Positions 24,927-32,541 of a stretch of 64,000 nucleotides of DNA are shown piece by piece. Location of the stretch: the NCBI GenBank assembly GCA_030655135.1, contig JAURWC010000020.1, positions 62,001 through 126,000 of the forward strand, read 5' to 3'. Every line of letters begins with the position of its first letter. Position 1 is the stretch's first letter. Below the pieces are notes generated by a model, which did not search any database, was not told the origin of the DNA, and saw only the letters and a program-made list of their open reading frames with translations. This DNA is from Hyphomicrobiaceae bacterium (GTDB taxonomy: Bacteria; Pseudomonadota; Alphaproteobacteria; Rhizobiales; Hyphomicrobiaceae). Made by a program: the position numbers and the translations under genes.

Positions 24927-25340
24927 CTAGATATCCCGATGCTGCGCGCTCTGCTGCAACGTGCCCGTAACCGTGCCGTGCCAGCGTTCGACATTCTCCG
25001 GCAGGAACGTATAGCTGCGCAGCACGTAGACGAGGCCCTTGTCGATCACCGTCTGCTCCGACGTCGGCACGGCGTCGGCGACGATGTAGGGCATGCAGGA
25101 TGCCTGGCCCAATTCCTTGTTCACGGCATTGGAGGCCATGACCTCGTTCTCGCCTTCGGCCTTTTTATTCAGGAATGCCAGCTGGTCTGCCTTCGCATTG
25201 CAGAAATAGCCCTCCACCTTGACCGGCGCGCCGGCAAGCGTTGACGTGGCTAGTCCAGCGGAAAAAAGGATTGCAGCTGAAGCCCAGTACCAGCTGCCTC
25301 TGCCAGGCAGCATATTTGCAGCGCACGACTTCGCATTCAT
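24927..25340 (-). CDS. Exported protein of unknown function
   Basis: 137 aa. A signal sequence (YWASAAILFSAGLATSTLAGA), then a mature domain of about 100 residues with two Cys (VKVEGYFCNAKADQLAFLNK ... GQASCMPYIVADA) and the segment YVLRSYTFLPENVERWHGTVTG. No family recognised. The GGGA-N5-TCCC motif lies 57 bases before its start, which may tie it to the regulators at 7045-10896. Confidence 0.7.
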   Translation of the reverse strand: MNAKSCAANMLPGRGSWYWASAAILFSAGLATSTLAGAPVKVEGYFCNAKADQLAFLNKKAEGENEVMASNAVNKELGQASCMPYIVADAVPTSEQTVIDKGLVYVLRSYTFLPENVERWHGTVTGTLQQSAQHRDI

Positions 25341-25396
25341 CGCGACCTCCTGTCGGGACTATTTGCTATGGCGCTTGCAGGCAATCATCAGTCTGC

Positions 25397-25411
25397 CGGG
25401 AATTTTTCCCG
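25397..25411. promoter_or_regulatory. CGGGA-N5-TCCCG inverted repeat, copy 3
   Basis: CGGGAATTTTTCCCG, with a 13-base core identical to the copy at 9381-9393. It sits upstream of the minus-strand gene that starts at 25340. Confidence 0.45.
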
Positions 25412-25494
25412 TCGACTAGAGATATTTTGCCACCAGTTGTGGGTTGTATGCGGGCTCTTGAACGCTATGGCACAGCGCCGGCCGCGCGCGACTC

Positions 25495-25665
25495 CTAGGA
25501 CGCCGTCACGGCATCAATCTCAACCAGCTCCGCCGGGAGGCCACCGATCATCATAAGGGTCTGCCGGAGCTCCGCAATTATCGGGTTCGGCATCGCGCCG
25601 GGAGCGTTTGCTCCCGCGATTTCGCCGATCACAACGCGCAGCCCTTCAATCTCGTCGGCCGTCAT
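25495..25665 (-). CDS. Possible 56-aa small protein
   Basis: ATG at 25665 to TAG at 25495; the product begins MTADEIEGLRVVIGEIAGAN and contains PNPIIAELRQTLMMIGGLP. The amphipathic helical look and normal GC-rich codon use favour coding, but there is no clear Shine-Dalgarno and I know no homologue. The rest of the 408-base gap 25341-25748 holds only the inverted repeat at 25397. Confidence 0.35.
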   Translation of the reverse strand: MTADEIEGLRVVIGEIAGANAPGAMPNPIIAELRQTLMMIGGLPAELVEIDAVTAS

Positions 25666-25748
25666 CGAATCGATCCGTTCTAGCGAGTTTCCAGGCTAGG
25701 CGGAACTTCCTAAGATTCGCCGAATGGGACGGAGCGCGCCGCGGCCGC

Positions 25749-27080
25749 TCACCGGGCGGCTGGGCGCTCTTCGGCCGGGTCGGTGCGCTGGACCACGGCG
25801 AGGGCCAGCAAAGTGCAGATGGCGCCGGACAGCAGATAGTAGCCCGCGAACGTGATGTCGAACCGGCTCGACAGGCCCAGCGCGACGATCGGGGCAAAGC
25901 CCGCGCCGATCAGCCAGGCGATATCGGACGTCATGGCCGAGGCCGTGTAGCGGTAGCCGTGGCTGAAACGTGAGGCGACGGCGCCGCGCGCCTGGCCGAG
26001 CGACAGGCCAAGCAGGACGAAGCCAACCAGGACGAAGGCGTAATGGCCGGCCACGCCGGCGTTGAAGAGCGGCGCTGTCAAGAAGCTGAACACGGCAATG
26101 GCGATGGCGCCGTACGTCAGCAGCTTGCGGCGGCCGATGCGGTCGGCGATGACACCGGACAGCATGATCGAGATGCCGCCCAGAACCGCGCCGATCAACT
26201 CGACGCCCAGGAAATGCGAGACGTTTTCCGTGGTGTTCAGAGTCACCCAGCTCAGCGGGAAGATGGTGACGAGGTGGAACATGGCGTAGCTGGCCAGCGG
26301 GATGAAGGCGCCTACCAGGATCTCGCGGCCGTGGGCGCGCAACGTGCGGAAGACCGGCTGTGGCTGCAGTTCGCGCTGCTTGAAGAGCGCTGCAAATTCA
26401 GGCGTGAGAATGAGCCGCAAGCGCGCGAACAGGGCCACAACGTTCAGCGCAAGCGCCACGAAGAACGGGAAGCGCCAGCCCCAGGCCAGGAACTCCTCGG
26501 TGGTGAGCAGGCTGGTGAAGACGATGAACAGCGCGCTGGCGAGGATGAACCCGACGGCCGCGCCCAGCTGCGGGATCATGGAGTACCAGCCCCGGCGATG
26601 CGGTGGCGCGTTGAGGGCCAGCAACGAGGGCAGTCCATCCCATGCGCCGCCGAGGCCAAGGCCCTGGCCGATGCGGAAGACCGCGAGCAGGACAGGCGCC
26701 ACCCAGCCGATGTCGGCGTAGCCAGGCAGGAAGCTGATGGCCATGGTGGAGCCGCACAGAAGGAACAGCGCGGCGATGAGCTTGACGGCCGGGCCGAACT
26801 TGCGGTCCAGCGCCATGAAGATGAGAGTGCCGACCGGGCGGGCAAGGAACGCCAGCGAGAAGACGGCGAACGAGTAGAGCATCGCCGTCAATAGGTCAGG
26901 CGCGTTGAAGAAAATCTTGGGGAACACCAACACCGAGGCGATGCCGTAGACGAAGAAGTCGAAGAACTCCGTCGTGCGGCCGATGACGACGGCCGCGGCG
27001 ATGCGGCTAGCGGCGGCTTCGGGCTCGTGAGGTCCGACGTTAGCCGGAGCCTGGTCGACGAGGTTTGCGCTGCCAGTCAT
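25749..27080 (-). CDS. MFS transporter, metabolite:H+ symporter (MHS) type
   Basis: 443 aa with about 12 membrane segments. The opening GRTTEFFDFFVYGIASVLVFPKIFF and the loop LARPVGTLIFMALDRKFG are typical of the MHS branch (citrate, ketoglutarate, shikimate and betaine carriers), and a second loop reads SGVIADRIGRRKLL. The substrate cannot be told. It is divergent from cyoA with 131 bases between. Confidence 0.85.
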   Translation of the reverse strand: MTGSANLVDQAPANVGPHEPEAAASRIAAAVVIGRTTEFFDFFVYGIASVLVFPKIFFNAPDLLTAMLYSFAVFSLAFLARPVGTLIFMALDRKFGPAVKLIAALFLLCGSTMAISFLPGYADIGWVAPVLLAVFRIGQGLGLGGAWDGLPSLLALNAPPHRRGWYSMIPQLGAAVGFILASALFIVFTSLLTTEEFLAWGWRFPFFVALALNVVALFARLRLILTPEFAALFKQRELQPQPVFRTLRAHGREILVGAFIPLASYAMFHLVTIFPLSWVTLNTTENVSHFLGVELIGAVLGGISIMLSGVIADRIGRRKLLTYGAIAIAVFSFLTAPLFNAGVAGHYAFVLVGFVLLGLSLGQARGAVASRFSHGYRYTASAMTSDIAWLIGAGFAPIVALGLSSRFDITFAGYYLLSGAICTLLALAVVQRTDPAEERPAAR

Positions 27081-27211
27081 GCGTCCGTCTCCATCAAGCG
27101 TCTCAATCTGACGCGATCTCCACAGCTGAGGACCTTGGCCATTCAGCTTGCGATAGCCAACCCTTCGTCATCGGAATATGAGCGTTAGGTCGCACCCTGC
27201 GCGTTCGCCGC

Positions 27212-28411
27212 GTGACGAAAAATCACATTATCTCACGCACACGGCTCATGCTCTTAGCGTTTCGTTCTTACAGTCTCATCCCCACCGATCAACAGACTTT
27301 ATACGGGCGACCCCACGTGGCAGGCGGAAAAAGCACTCTCGTTGTATGCCTGACCCTGCTGGCACTCCCCCTGCTCGGCGGTTGCGACATGGTCGTCATG
27401 CAGCCCTCCGGCGACATCGCCGTGCAGCAGCGTGACCTCATCATCATCTCGACGGTGCTGATGTTGCTGATCATTGTGCCGGTCATGGCGCTGACGCTCT
27501 GGTTCGCTTGGAAGTACCGCGAATCGAATAAGGACGCCGATTATGCGCCGGACTGGGATCACTCGGCGCGGCTGGAAATCGTCATCTGGTCGGCACCCCT
27601 CGTCATCATCATGATCCTGGGTGCCATCACCTGGATCTCGACGCACAAGCTGGACCCCTACCGGCCACTGGATCGGATCGACGCGGCCCGCGCCATTCCG
27701 CAAGGGACCAAGCCGCTGACGGTCGAGGTCGTCGCGCTCGATTGGAAGTGGATGTTCATCTACCCAGAGTACGGCATCGCCACGATCAACGAGCTTGCAG
27801 CCCCCGTCGACGTGCCGATCACGTTCAAGATCACGTCGTCGTCGATGATGAACTCGTTCTATATCCCAGCCCTGGCGGGCCAAGTTTACGCCATGACCGG
27901 CATGCAGACGAAGCTTCATGCGGTGATCAATCATGAAGGCGTCTATGAGGGCTTTTCGGCGAACTACAGCGGCCTGGGCTTCTCGCACATGCGCTTTGCC
28001 TTCCATGGATTGAGTTCAGACAAGTTCGCGGCCTGGGTCGAGAAGGCGCGGACCACCGGCACGCAGCTGGGACGGGCCGAATTCCTGGAAATCGAAAAGC
28101 CGTCGCAGAAGGAGCCGGTGCGTCTCTTCAACAGCGTGGATCCGCAGTTGTACGAGGCCATCCTCAACATGTGCGTTGCGCCCGGCAAGATGTGCATGAG
28201 CGAAATGATGCATATCGACATGAAGGGCGGCGGCGGACGCGAAAGCCACGCCAACCGGCAGCGGCTGGAATACGACACCCGGCGCGAAGGCCAGCCGCCT
28301 GCTGCGGGCCATGAAGAGGGCGAGACGCATTCCGACAAGACCGACACGCCGGAAGGCAGCAAGGAAACCGAGCCGCCCGCCGGCCCACCCGCCGGTCATC
28401 ACCATCACTAG
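27212..28411 (+). CDS. cyoA: Cytochrome o-type ubiquinol oxidase subunit II
   Basis: Up to 399 aa; the start is uncertain (GTG 27212, ATG 27248 or GTG 27317). A lipoprotein signal (LLALPLLGGC) is followed by two TM segments (IISTVLMLLIIVPVMALTLW and WSAPLVIIMILGAITW) and a periplasmic cupredoxin domain. The Cys ligands of the CuA centre of cytochrome c oxidases are absent (GLGFSHMRF in their place), so it takes electrons from quinol. The C-terminal tail of about 60 residues is Glu/Pro/Lys rich and ends in four His; this tail is not usual in CyoA. First gene of cyoABCD. Confidence 0.92.
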   Translation: MTKNHIISRTRLMLLAFRSYSLIPTDQQTLYGRPHVAGGKSTLVVCLTLLALPLLGGCDMVVMQPSGDIAVQQRDLIIISTVLMLLIIVPVMALTLWFAWKYRESNKDADYAPDWDHSARLEIVIWSAPLVIIMILGAITWISTHKLDPYRPLDRIDAARAIPQGTKPLTVEVVALDWKWMFIYPEYGIATINELAAPVDVPITFKITSSSMMNSFYIPALAGQVYAMTGMQTKLHAVINHEGVYEGFSANYSGLGFSHMRFAFHGLSSDKFAAWVEKARTTGTQLGRAEFLEIEKPSQKEPVRLFNSVDPQLYEAILNMCVAPGKMCMSEMMHIDMKGGGGRESHANRQRLEYDTRREGQPPAAGHEEGETHSDKTDTPEGSKETEPPAGPPAGHHHH

Positions 28412-28474
28412 AGCCGGCGCCGCCAGCTCGCTGTAAGCCGTATTGAACAGAACACCTCAGGATTGTCCGACGAC

Positions 28475-30469
28475 ATGGACCTCACGACCCTCATCTTCGG
28501 AAGACTGACACTGGAGTCTTTCCCGATCCACGAGCCGATCCTGGTGGCGACATTTGCAATCGTCGTGCTCGGCGGCGGCGCGGTGCTGGGCGCGATCACC
28601 TACTACAAGATGTGGGGCTATCTCTGGCGCGAGTGGTTCACTTCGATCGACCACAAGAAGATCGGCGTGATGTACGTGGTGCTGGCGTTGATCATGCTGC
28701 TGCGCGGCTTCGCCGACGCGCTCATGATGCGGTTGCAGCAGGCGATGGCTTCTGGCGGGGGTGAAGGCTACCTCAACGCGCACCACTACGACCAGATCTT
28801 CACGGCGCACGGCGTCATCATGATCTTCTTCGTCGCCATGCCGCTGGTGACGGGGCTGATCAACCTCGTCGTGCCGCTGCAGATTGGCGCACGCGACGTA
28901 GCGTTCCCGTTCCTGAATAATTTCAGCTTCTGGATGACGACAGCCGGCGCCATCCTGGTCATGATCTCGCTGTTCGTCGGCGAGTTCGCGCAGACTGGCT
29001 GGCTCGCGTATCCGCCGCTGTCGGGGGCGGACTACAGTCCGGGTGTCGGGGTGGACTACTACATATGGGCGCTGCAGATAGCGGGCATCGGCACGCTGCT
29101 GTCGGGCATCAACCTCGTCGTCACCATCGTGAAGATGCGGGCGCCGGGCATGACGCTGATGAAGATGCCCATCTTCGTGTGGACGGCGCTGTGCACCAAC
29201 ATCCTGATCACGGCCATCTTCCCCGTGCTGACGGCGACGCTGGCGCTGCTGACGCTCGATCGCTACGCGGGCACGAACTTCTTCACGAACGATCTCGGCG
29301 GCAACCCGATGATGTACGTGAACCTCATCTGGATCTGGGGCCATCCGGAAGTCTACGTGCTGATCCTGCCGGCGTTCGGCATCTTCTCGGAAGTGGTTGC
29401 CACGTATAGCGGCAAACGGCTGTTCGGTTACACGTCGATGGTCTACGCGACGCTGGTGATCACGATCCTGTCGTGGCTGGTTTGGCTGCACCACTTCTTC
29501 ACGATGGGAGCGGGGGCCTCGGTCAACTCGTTCTTCGGCATCACGACGATGATCATCTCGATCCCGACGGGGGCGAAGCTGTTCAACTGGTTGTTCACGA
29601 TGTATCGCGGCCGCATCCGCTTCGATACGCCGATGCTGTGGACGATCGGCTTCATGATCACGTTCACGATCGGCGGCATGACGGGCGTGCTGCTGGCCGT
29701 GCCGCCGGCCGACTTCGTGCTGCACAATTCGCTGTTCCTCATTGCGCACTTCCACAACGTCATCATCGGCGGCGTGCTGTTCGGCCTGTTCGCCGGCATC
29801 GTCTACTGGTTCCCGAAGGCGTTCGGCTTCAAGCTGGACGAGTGGTGGGGCAAGGTGTCGTTCTGGTGCTGGCTGATCGGCTTCTACCTGGCGTTCATGC
29901 CGCTCTACGTGCTGGGCCTCATGGGCGTAACGCGGCGCATCAGCCAGTTCGAGGACACGTCGCTGCATTGGTACTTCGTCGTGGCGGGCATCGGCGCGCT
30001 GTTCATTTTGGCCGGCATCCTGGCGTTCATCATCCAGCTGTATGTGAGCTTCAAGAACCGCGAAGCGCTGCGCGACACCACGGGTGACCCGTGGAACGGG
30101 CGGACGCTGGAGTGGTCCACGTCGTCGCCGCCCCCGGCGTACAACTTCGCGTTCACGCCTGTGGTGCACGAGCTCGATGCCTGGTGGGATATGAAGCGGC
30201 GCGGATATCAACGGCCCGTATCCGGCTTCGCGCCGATCCACATGCCACGTAACACCGGCACCGGCGTGATCCTGGGCGGCTTGAGCGTCGCCCTGGGCTT
30301 CGGGTTGATCTGGCACATGTGGCTGCTGGCCGGCGTGGTGTTCGTGGCGATGATCGCAGTGACGATCTGGCATACGTTCGACTACGACCGCGACTTCCAT
30401 ATCCCGGCAGACACCGTGACGGTGGCTGAAGACGCGCGGACGCAACTGCTTGCGGCACGGGGCGTCTGA
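28475..30469 (+). CDS. cyoB: Cytochrome o-type ubiquinol oxidase subunit I
   Basis: 664 aa from ATG 28475; a TTG at 28463 is in frame, but AGGA just before it suits the ATG better. This is the heme-copper catalytic subunit that reduces oxygen and pumps protons. Ligand motifs: [11 protein letters not shown] (low-spin heme His), [11 protein letters not shown] (CuB His with the cross-linked Tyr), [10 protein letters not shown] (CuB His pair) and [11 protein letters not shown] (heme ligands). About 14-15 membrane segments, the usual length for CyoB. Confidence 0.96.
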   Translation: MDLTTLIFGRLTLESFPIHEPILVATFAIVVLGGGAVLGAITYYKMWGYLWREWFTSIDHKKIGVMYVVLALIMLLRGFADALMMRLQQAMASGGGEGYLNAHHYDQIFTAHGVIMIFFVAMPLVTGLINLVVPLQIGARDVAFPFLNNFSFWMTTAGAILVMISLFVGEFAQTGWLAYPPLSGADYSPGVGVDYYIWALQIAGIGTLLSGINLVVTIVKMRAPGMTLMKMPIFVWTALCTNILITAIFPVLTATLALLTLDRYAGTNFFTNDLGGNPMMYVNLIWIWGHPEVYVLILPAFGIFSEVVATYSGKRLFGYTSMVYATLVITILSWLVWLHHFFTMGAGASVNSFFGITTMIISIPTGAKLFNWLFTMYRGRIRFDTPMLWTIGFMITFTIGGMTGVLLAVPPADFVLHNSLFLIAHFHNVIIGGVLFGLFAGIVYWFPKAFGFKLDEWWGKVSFWCWLIGFYLAFMPLYVLGLMGVTRRISQFEDTSLHWYFVVAGIGALFILAGILAFIIQLYVSFKNREALRDTTGDPWNGRTLEWSTSSPPPAYNFAFTPVVHELDAWWDMKRRGYQRPVSGFAPIHMPRNTGTGVILGGLSVALGFGLIWHMWLLAGVVFVAMIAVTIWHTFDYDRDFHIPADTVTVAEDARTQLLAARGV

Positions 30470-30470
30470 C

Positions 30471-31118
30471 ATGGCACACACGGTTGCTTCTCCCGATAGC
30501 GGCAAGGACGTGGAATTCTACGTCCGCCCCGGTGCGCACGACGACGGTCACGGCCACGATGCTGACGGCGGCACGATGCTGGGGTTCTGGCTCTACCTGA
30601 TGAGCGATTGCCTCATCTTCGCGGTGCTGTTTGCCACGCACGCCGTCGTTGGGCGCAGCTATGCGGCAGGGCCCTCGCCGGCCGACCTGTTCGACCTGAA
30701 GCTGATACTGATCTCGACGTTCATGCTGCTGTTTTCGTCCATCACCTACGGCTTCGCCATGCTGGAGATGGAAAAGAACCGGCTGCGGCCCACGATCGTG
30801 TGGCTGGCCGTCACTTTCTTCTTCGGCGCCTGCTTCCTGGGGCTGGAACTGTATGAGTTCTCGCACCTCATCCACGAAGGAGCGACGCCGCAGCGCAGCG
30901 CGTTCCTGTCGTCGTTCTTCACGCTGGTGGGCACGCACGGGCTGCACGTGACGGTCGGCATGGTGTGGATGATCGTGCTTGGCGTGCAACTGTGGCAGCG
31001 CGGGCTGATTGCGGAAAACAAGCGCCGGCTGCTGTGCCTCAGCATGTTCTGGCACTTCCTCGACGTCGTCTGGATTGGCGTCTTCTCCTTCGTTTATCTG
31101 ATGGGTGTCCTGCCATGA
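30471..31118 (+). CDS. cyoC: Cytochrome o-type ubiquinol oxidase subunit III
   Basis: 215 aa from ATG 30471, one base after the cyoB stop. Five TM segments are visible (LGFWLYLMSDCLIFAVLFATH, ISTFMLLFSSITYGFAMLEM, TFFFGACFLGLELYEF, TLVGTHGLHVTVGMVWMIV, MFWHFLDVVWIGVFSFVYLM). Typical subunit III of the heme-copper oxidases. Confidence 0.94.
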   Translation: MAHTVASPDSGKDVEFYVRPGAHDDGHGHDADGGTMLGFWLYLMSDCLIFAVLFATHAVVGRSYAAGPSPADLFDLKLILISTFMLLFSSITYGFAMLEMEKNRLRPTIVWLAVTFFFGACFLGLELYEFSHLIHEGATPQRSAFLSSFFTLVGTHGLHVTVGMVWMIVLGVQLWQRGLIAENKRRLLCLSMFWHFLDVVWIGVFSFVYLMGVLP

Positions 31119-31498
31119 GCGCGACCAGCGAAACGTCTCACGGCGCCGAGCATCATCCGGGCGGCGAATCCCATGGCAGCCTGCGCGGCTACGTCATCGG
31201 CTTCCTGGCGTCCGTCGTCCTGACGGTCATTCCGTTCTGGCTGGTGATGGCGGACGTGACCGGCAACTCGCTGGTGACGGCGTTGCTGATCATGGAATTG
31301 GGCGTCGCGCAGATCTTGGTGCACATGTACTACTTCCTGCACATGAACAGCTCGTCGCAAGGCGGCTGGACGCTGATGGCGCTGATCTTCACCGTCGTGC
31401 TGGTGCTGATCACCCTCATCGGATCGATGTGGGTGATGCACCACCTGAACACGCTGATGATGCCGATGTCGGCCGACCACATGCGCCATGTGCCGTAA
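31115..31498 (+). CDS. cyoD: Cytochrome o-type ubiquinol oxidase subunit IV
   Basis: 127 aa from ATG 31115, overlapping cyoC by 4 bases. Three TM segments (GYVIGFLASVVLTVIPFWLVM, LLIMELGVAQILVHMYYFLHM, LMALIFTVVLVLITLIGSMWVM), with the usual His-rich N-terminus. Aids assembly and stability of the CuB site. Confidence 0.93.
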   Translation: MSATSETSHGAEHHPGGESHGSLRGYVIGFLASVVLTVIPFWLVMADVTGNSLVTALLIMELGVAQILVHMYYFLHMNSSSQGGWTLMALIFTVVLVLITLIGSMWVMHHLNTLMMPMSADHMRHVP

Positions 31499-32271
31499 TG
31501 CAGCCGGCGCCGCCAGACGCAAACGGCGGAGCGGCAGGGGATACGGGAGGGCCTCGCCCGGGCGCTAAACGCTGGGTGCTGTTGTTCGGGCTGTTGATCG
31601 TCACCGTGACGTTCCTAGCGCTCGGCATCTGGCAAGTTCAGCGCATGGTCTGGAAGCACGAGCTCATGGCACGGATCGAAACGCGCGTCGCGGCGGTGCC
31701 GGTGACCGCGCCTGGTCCGGCTCGCTGGCCGCAGATCACGGCAGCTGACGACGAGTACACCCGTGTCGTTCTCAACGGCACGTACCTGCATGACAGGGAG
31801 GCGCTGGTGGCCGCCTCGACAGAGCGCGGGCCGGGCTATTGGGTCATGACACCGCTGGCGCAGCCGGATGGCACAGTCGTCATCGTCAACCGGGGTTTCG
31901 TGACGGCAGAGCGGCGCAGTCCGGTGTCACGCATGGGCGGGCAGACGCCGGGGCCGGTTGCCGTGCTGGGGCTTTTGCGGCTTTCCGAAGCCGGCGCGTG
32001 GATCTTGCGGCAGAACGATCCCCAAGCGGACCGGTGGTATCGCCGTGACCCGCTGCAGCTGGGCCAGGCGCGCGGGTTGACGCGCGTGGCGCCGTACTTT
32101 GTTGATGCCGAGGCGTCGCCGCCTGGCAGCGAATGGCCCATGGGCGGCATGACGCGCATCCGCTTTAGCGACAACCACTTCGTCTACGCGCTGACATGGT
32201 TTGTGCTGGCGGCGCTCGCAGCCTTCGCGGCTGCGTTCGTCCTGCGCTCGGAATTCCGTCGCGCTGGCTAG
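31498..32271 (+). CDS. SURF1-family oxidase assembly protein
   Basis: 257 aa, one-base overlap with cyoD. TM segments at both ends (WVLLFGLLIVTVTFLALGIWQVQR and HFVYALTWFVLAALAAFAAAFVL) hold a periplasmic domain with the family motifs GIWQVQR, GYWVMTPL and VIVNRGFV. SURF1 helps heme a insertion in cytochrome c oxidases; some quinol oxidase operons also carry it. No cyoE (heme O synthase) follows, so the heme type of this oxidase is open. Confidence 0.88.
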   Translation: MQPAPPDANGGAAGDTGGPRPGAKRWVLLFGLLIVTVTFLALGIWQVQRMVWKHELMARIETRVAAVPVTAPGPARWPQITAADDEYTRVVLNGTYLHDREALVAASTERGPGYWVMTPLAQPDGTVVIVNRGFVTAERRSPVSRMGGQTPGPVAVLGLLRLSEAGAWILRQNDPQADRWYRRDPLQLGQARGLTRVAPYFVDAEASPPGSEWPMGGMTRIRFSDNHFVYALTWFVLAALAAFAAAFVLRSEFRRAG

Positions 32272-32314
32272 AGGCTTTCCGCTTTTTGTTGAAAGCATAA
32301 AGCCTCTCGCTCAC

Positions 32315-32541
32315 TCTAGTTCTGTCGTGCTTCTTATCGGAAAACCGCTTCACACTTTATCCGGAAGCACTCTAGTTTTGTCGTGCTTCTTATCGGAAAA
32401 CCGCTTCACACTTTATCCGGAAGCACTCTAGTTTTGTCGTGCTTCTTATCGGAAAACCGCTTCACACTTTATTCGGAAGCACTCTAGTTTTGTCGTGCTT
32501 CTTATCGGAAAACCGCTTCACTTTATCCGGAAGCACTCTAG
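32315..32541. repeat. Four tandem copies of a 56-bp palindromic repeat
   Basis: Units start with TCTAG at 32315, 32371, 32427 and 32483; the periods are 56, 56, 56 and 54, the last having lost two bases, and a TCTAG at 32537 closes the array. Each unit carries inverted ends GTGCTTC ... GAAGCAC and the core CGGAAAACCG. The block lies between convergent SURF1 and RND pump genes and the last copy holds the pump's stop codon. The core matches a repeat family I know from Rhizobiales genomes. Other copies: 6981-7048 and 10946-10994. Confidence 0.9.

Noticed and set aside
28457-30505. A 682-codon open frame on the minus strand across cyoB
   Set aside because: Product is an Arg/His/Asp-rich sequence typical of the antisense of a GC-rich membrane protein gene; cyoB is certain.
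32315-32541. CRISPR array
   Set aside because: The copies are directly adjacent with no variable spacers, no cas genes are near, and single copies occur elsewhere.
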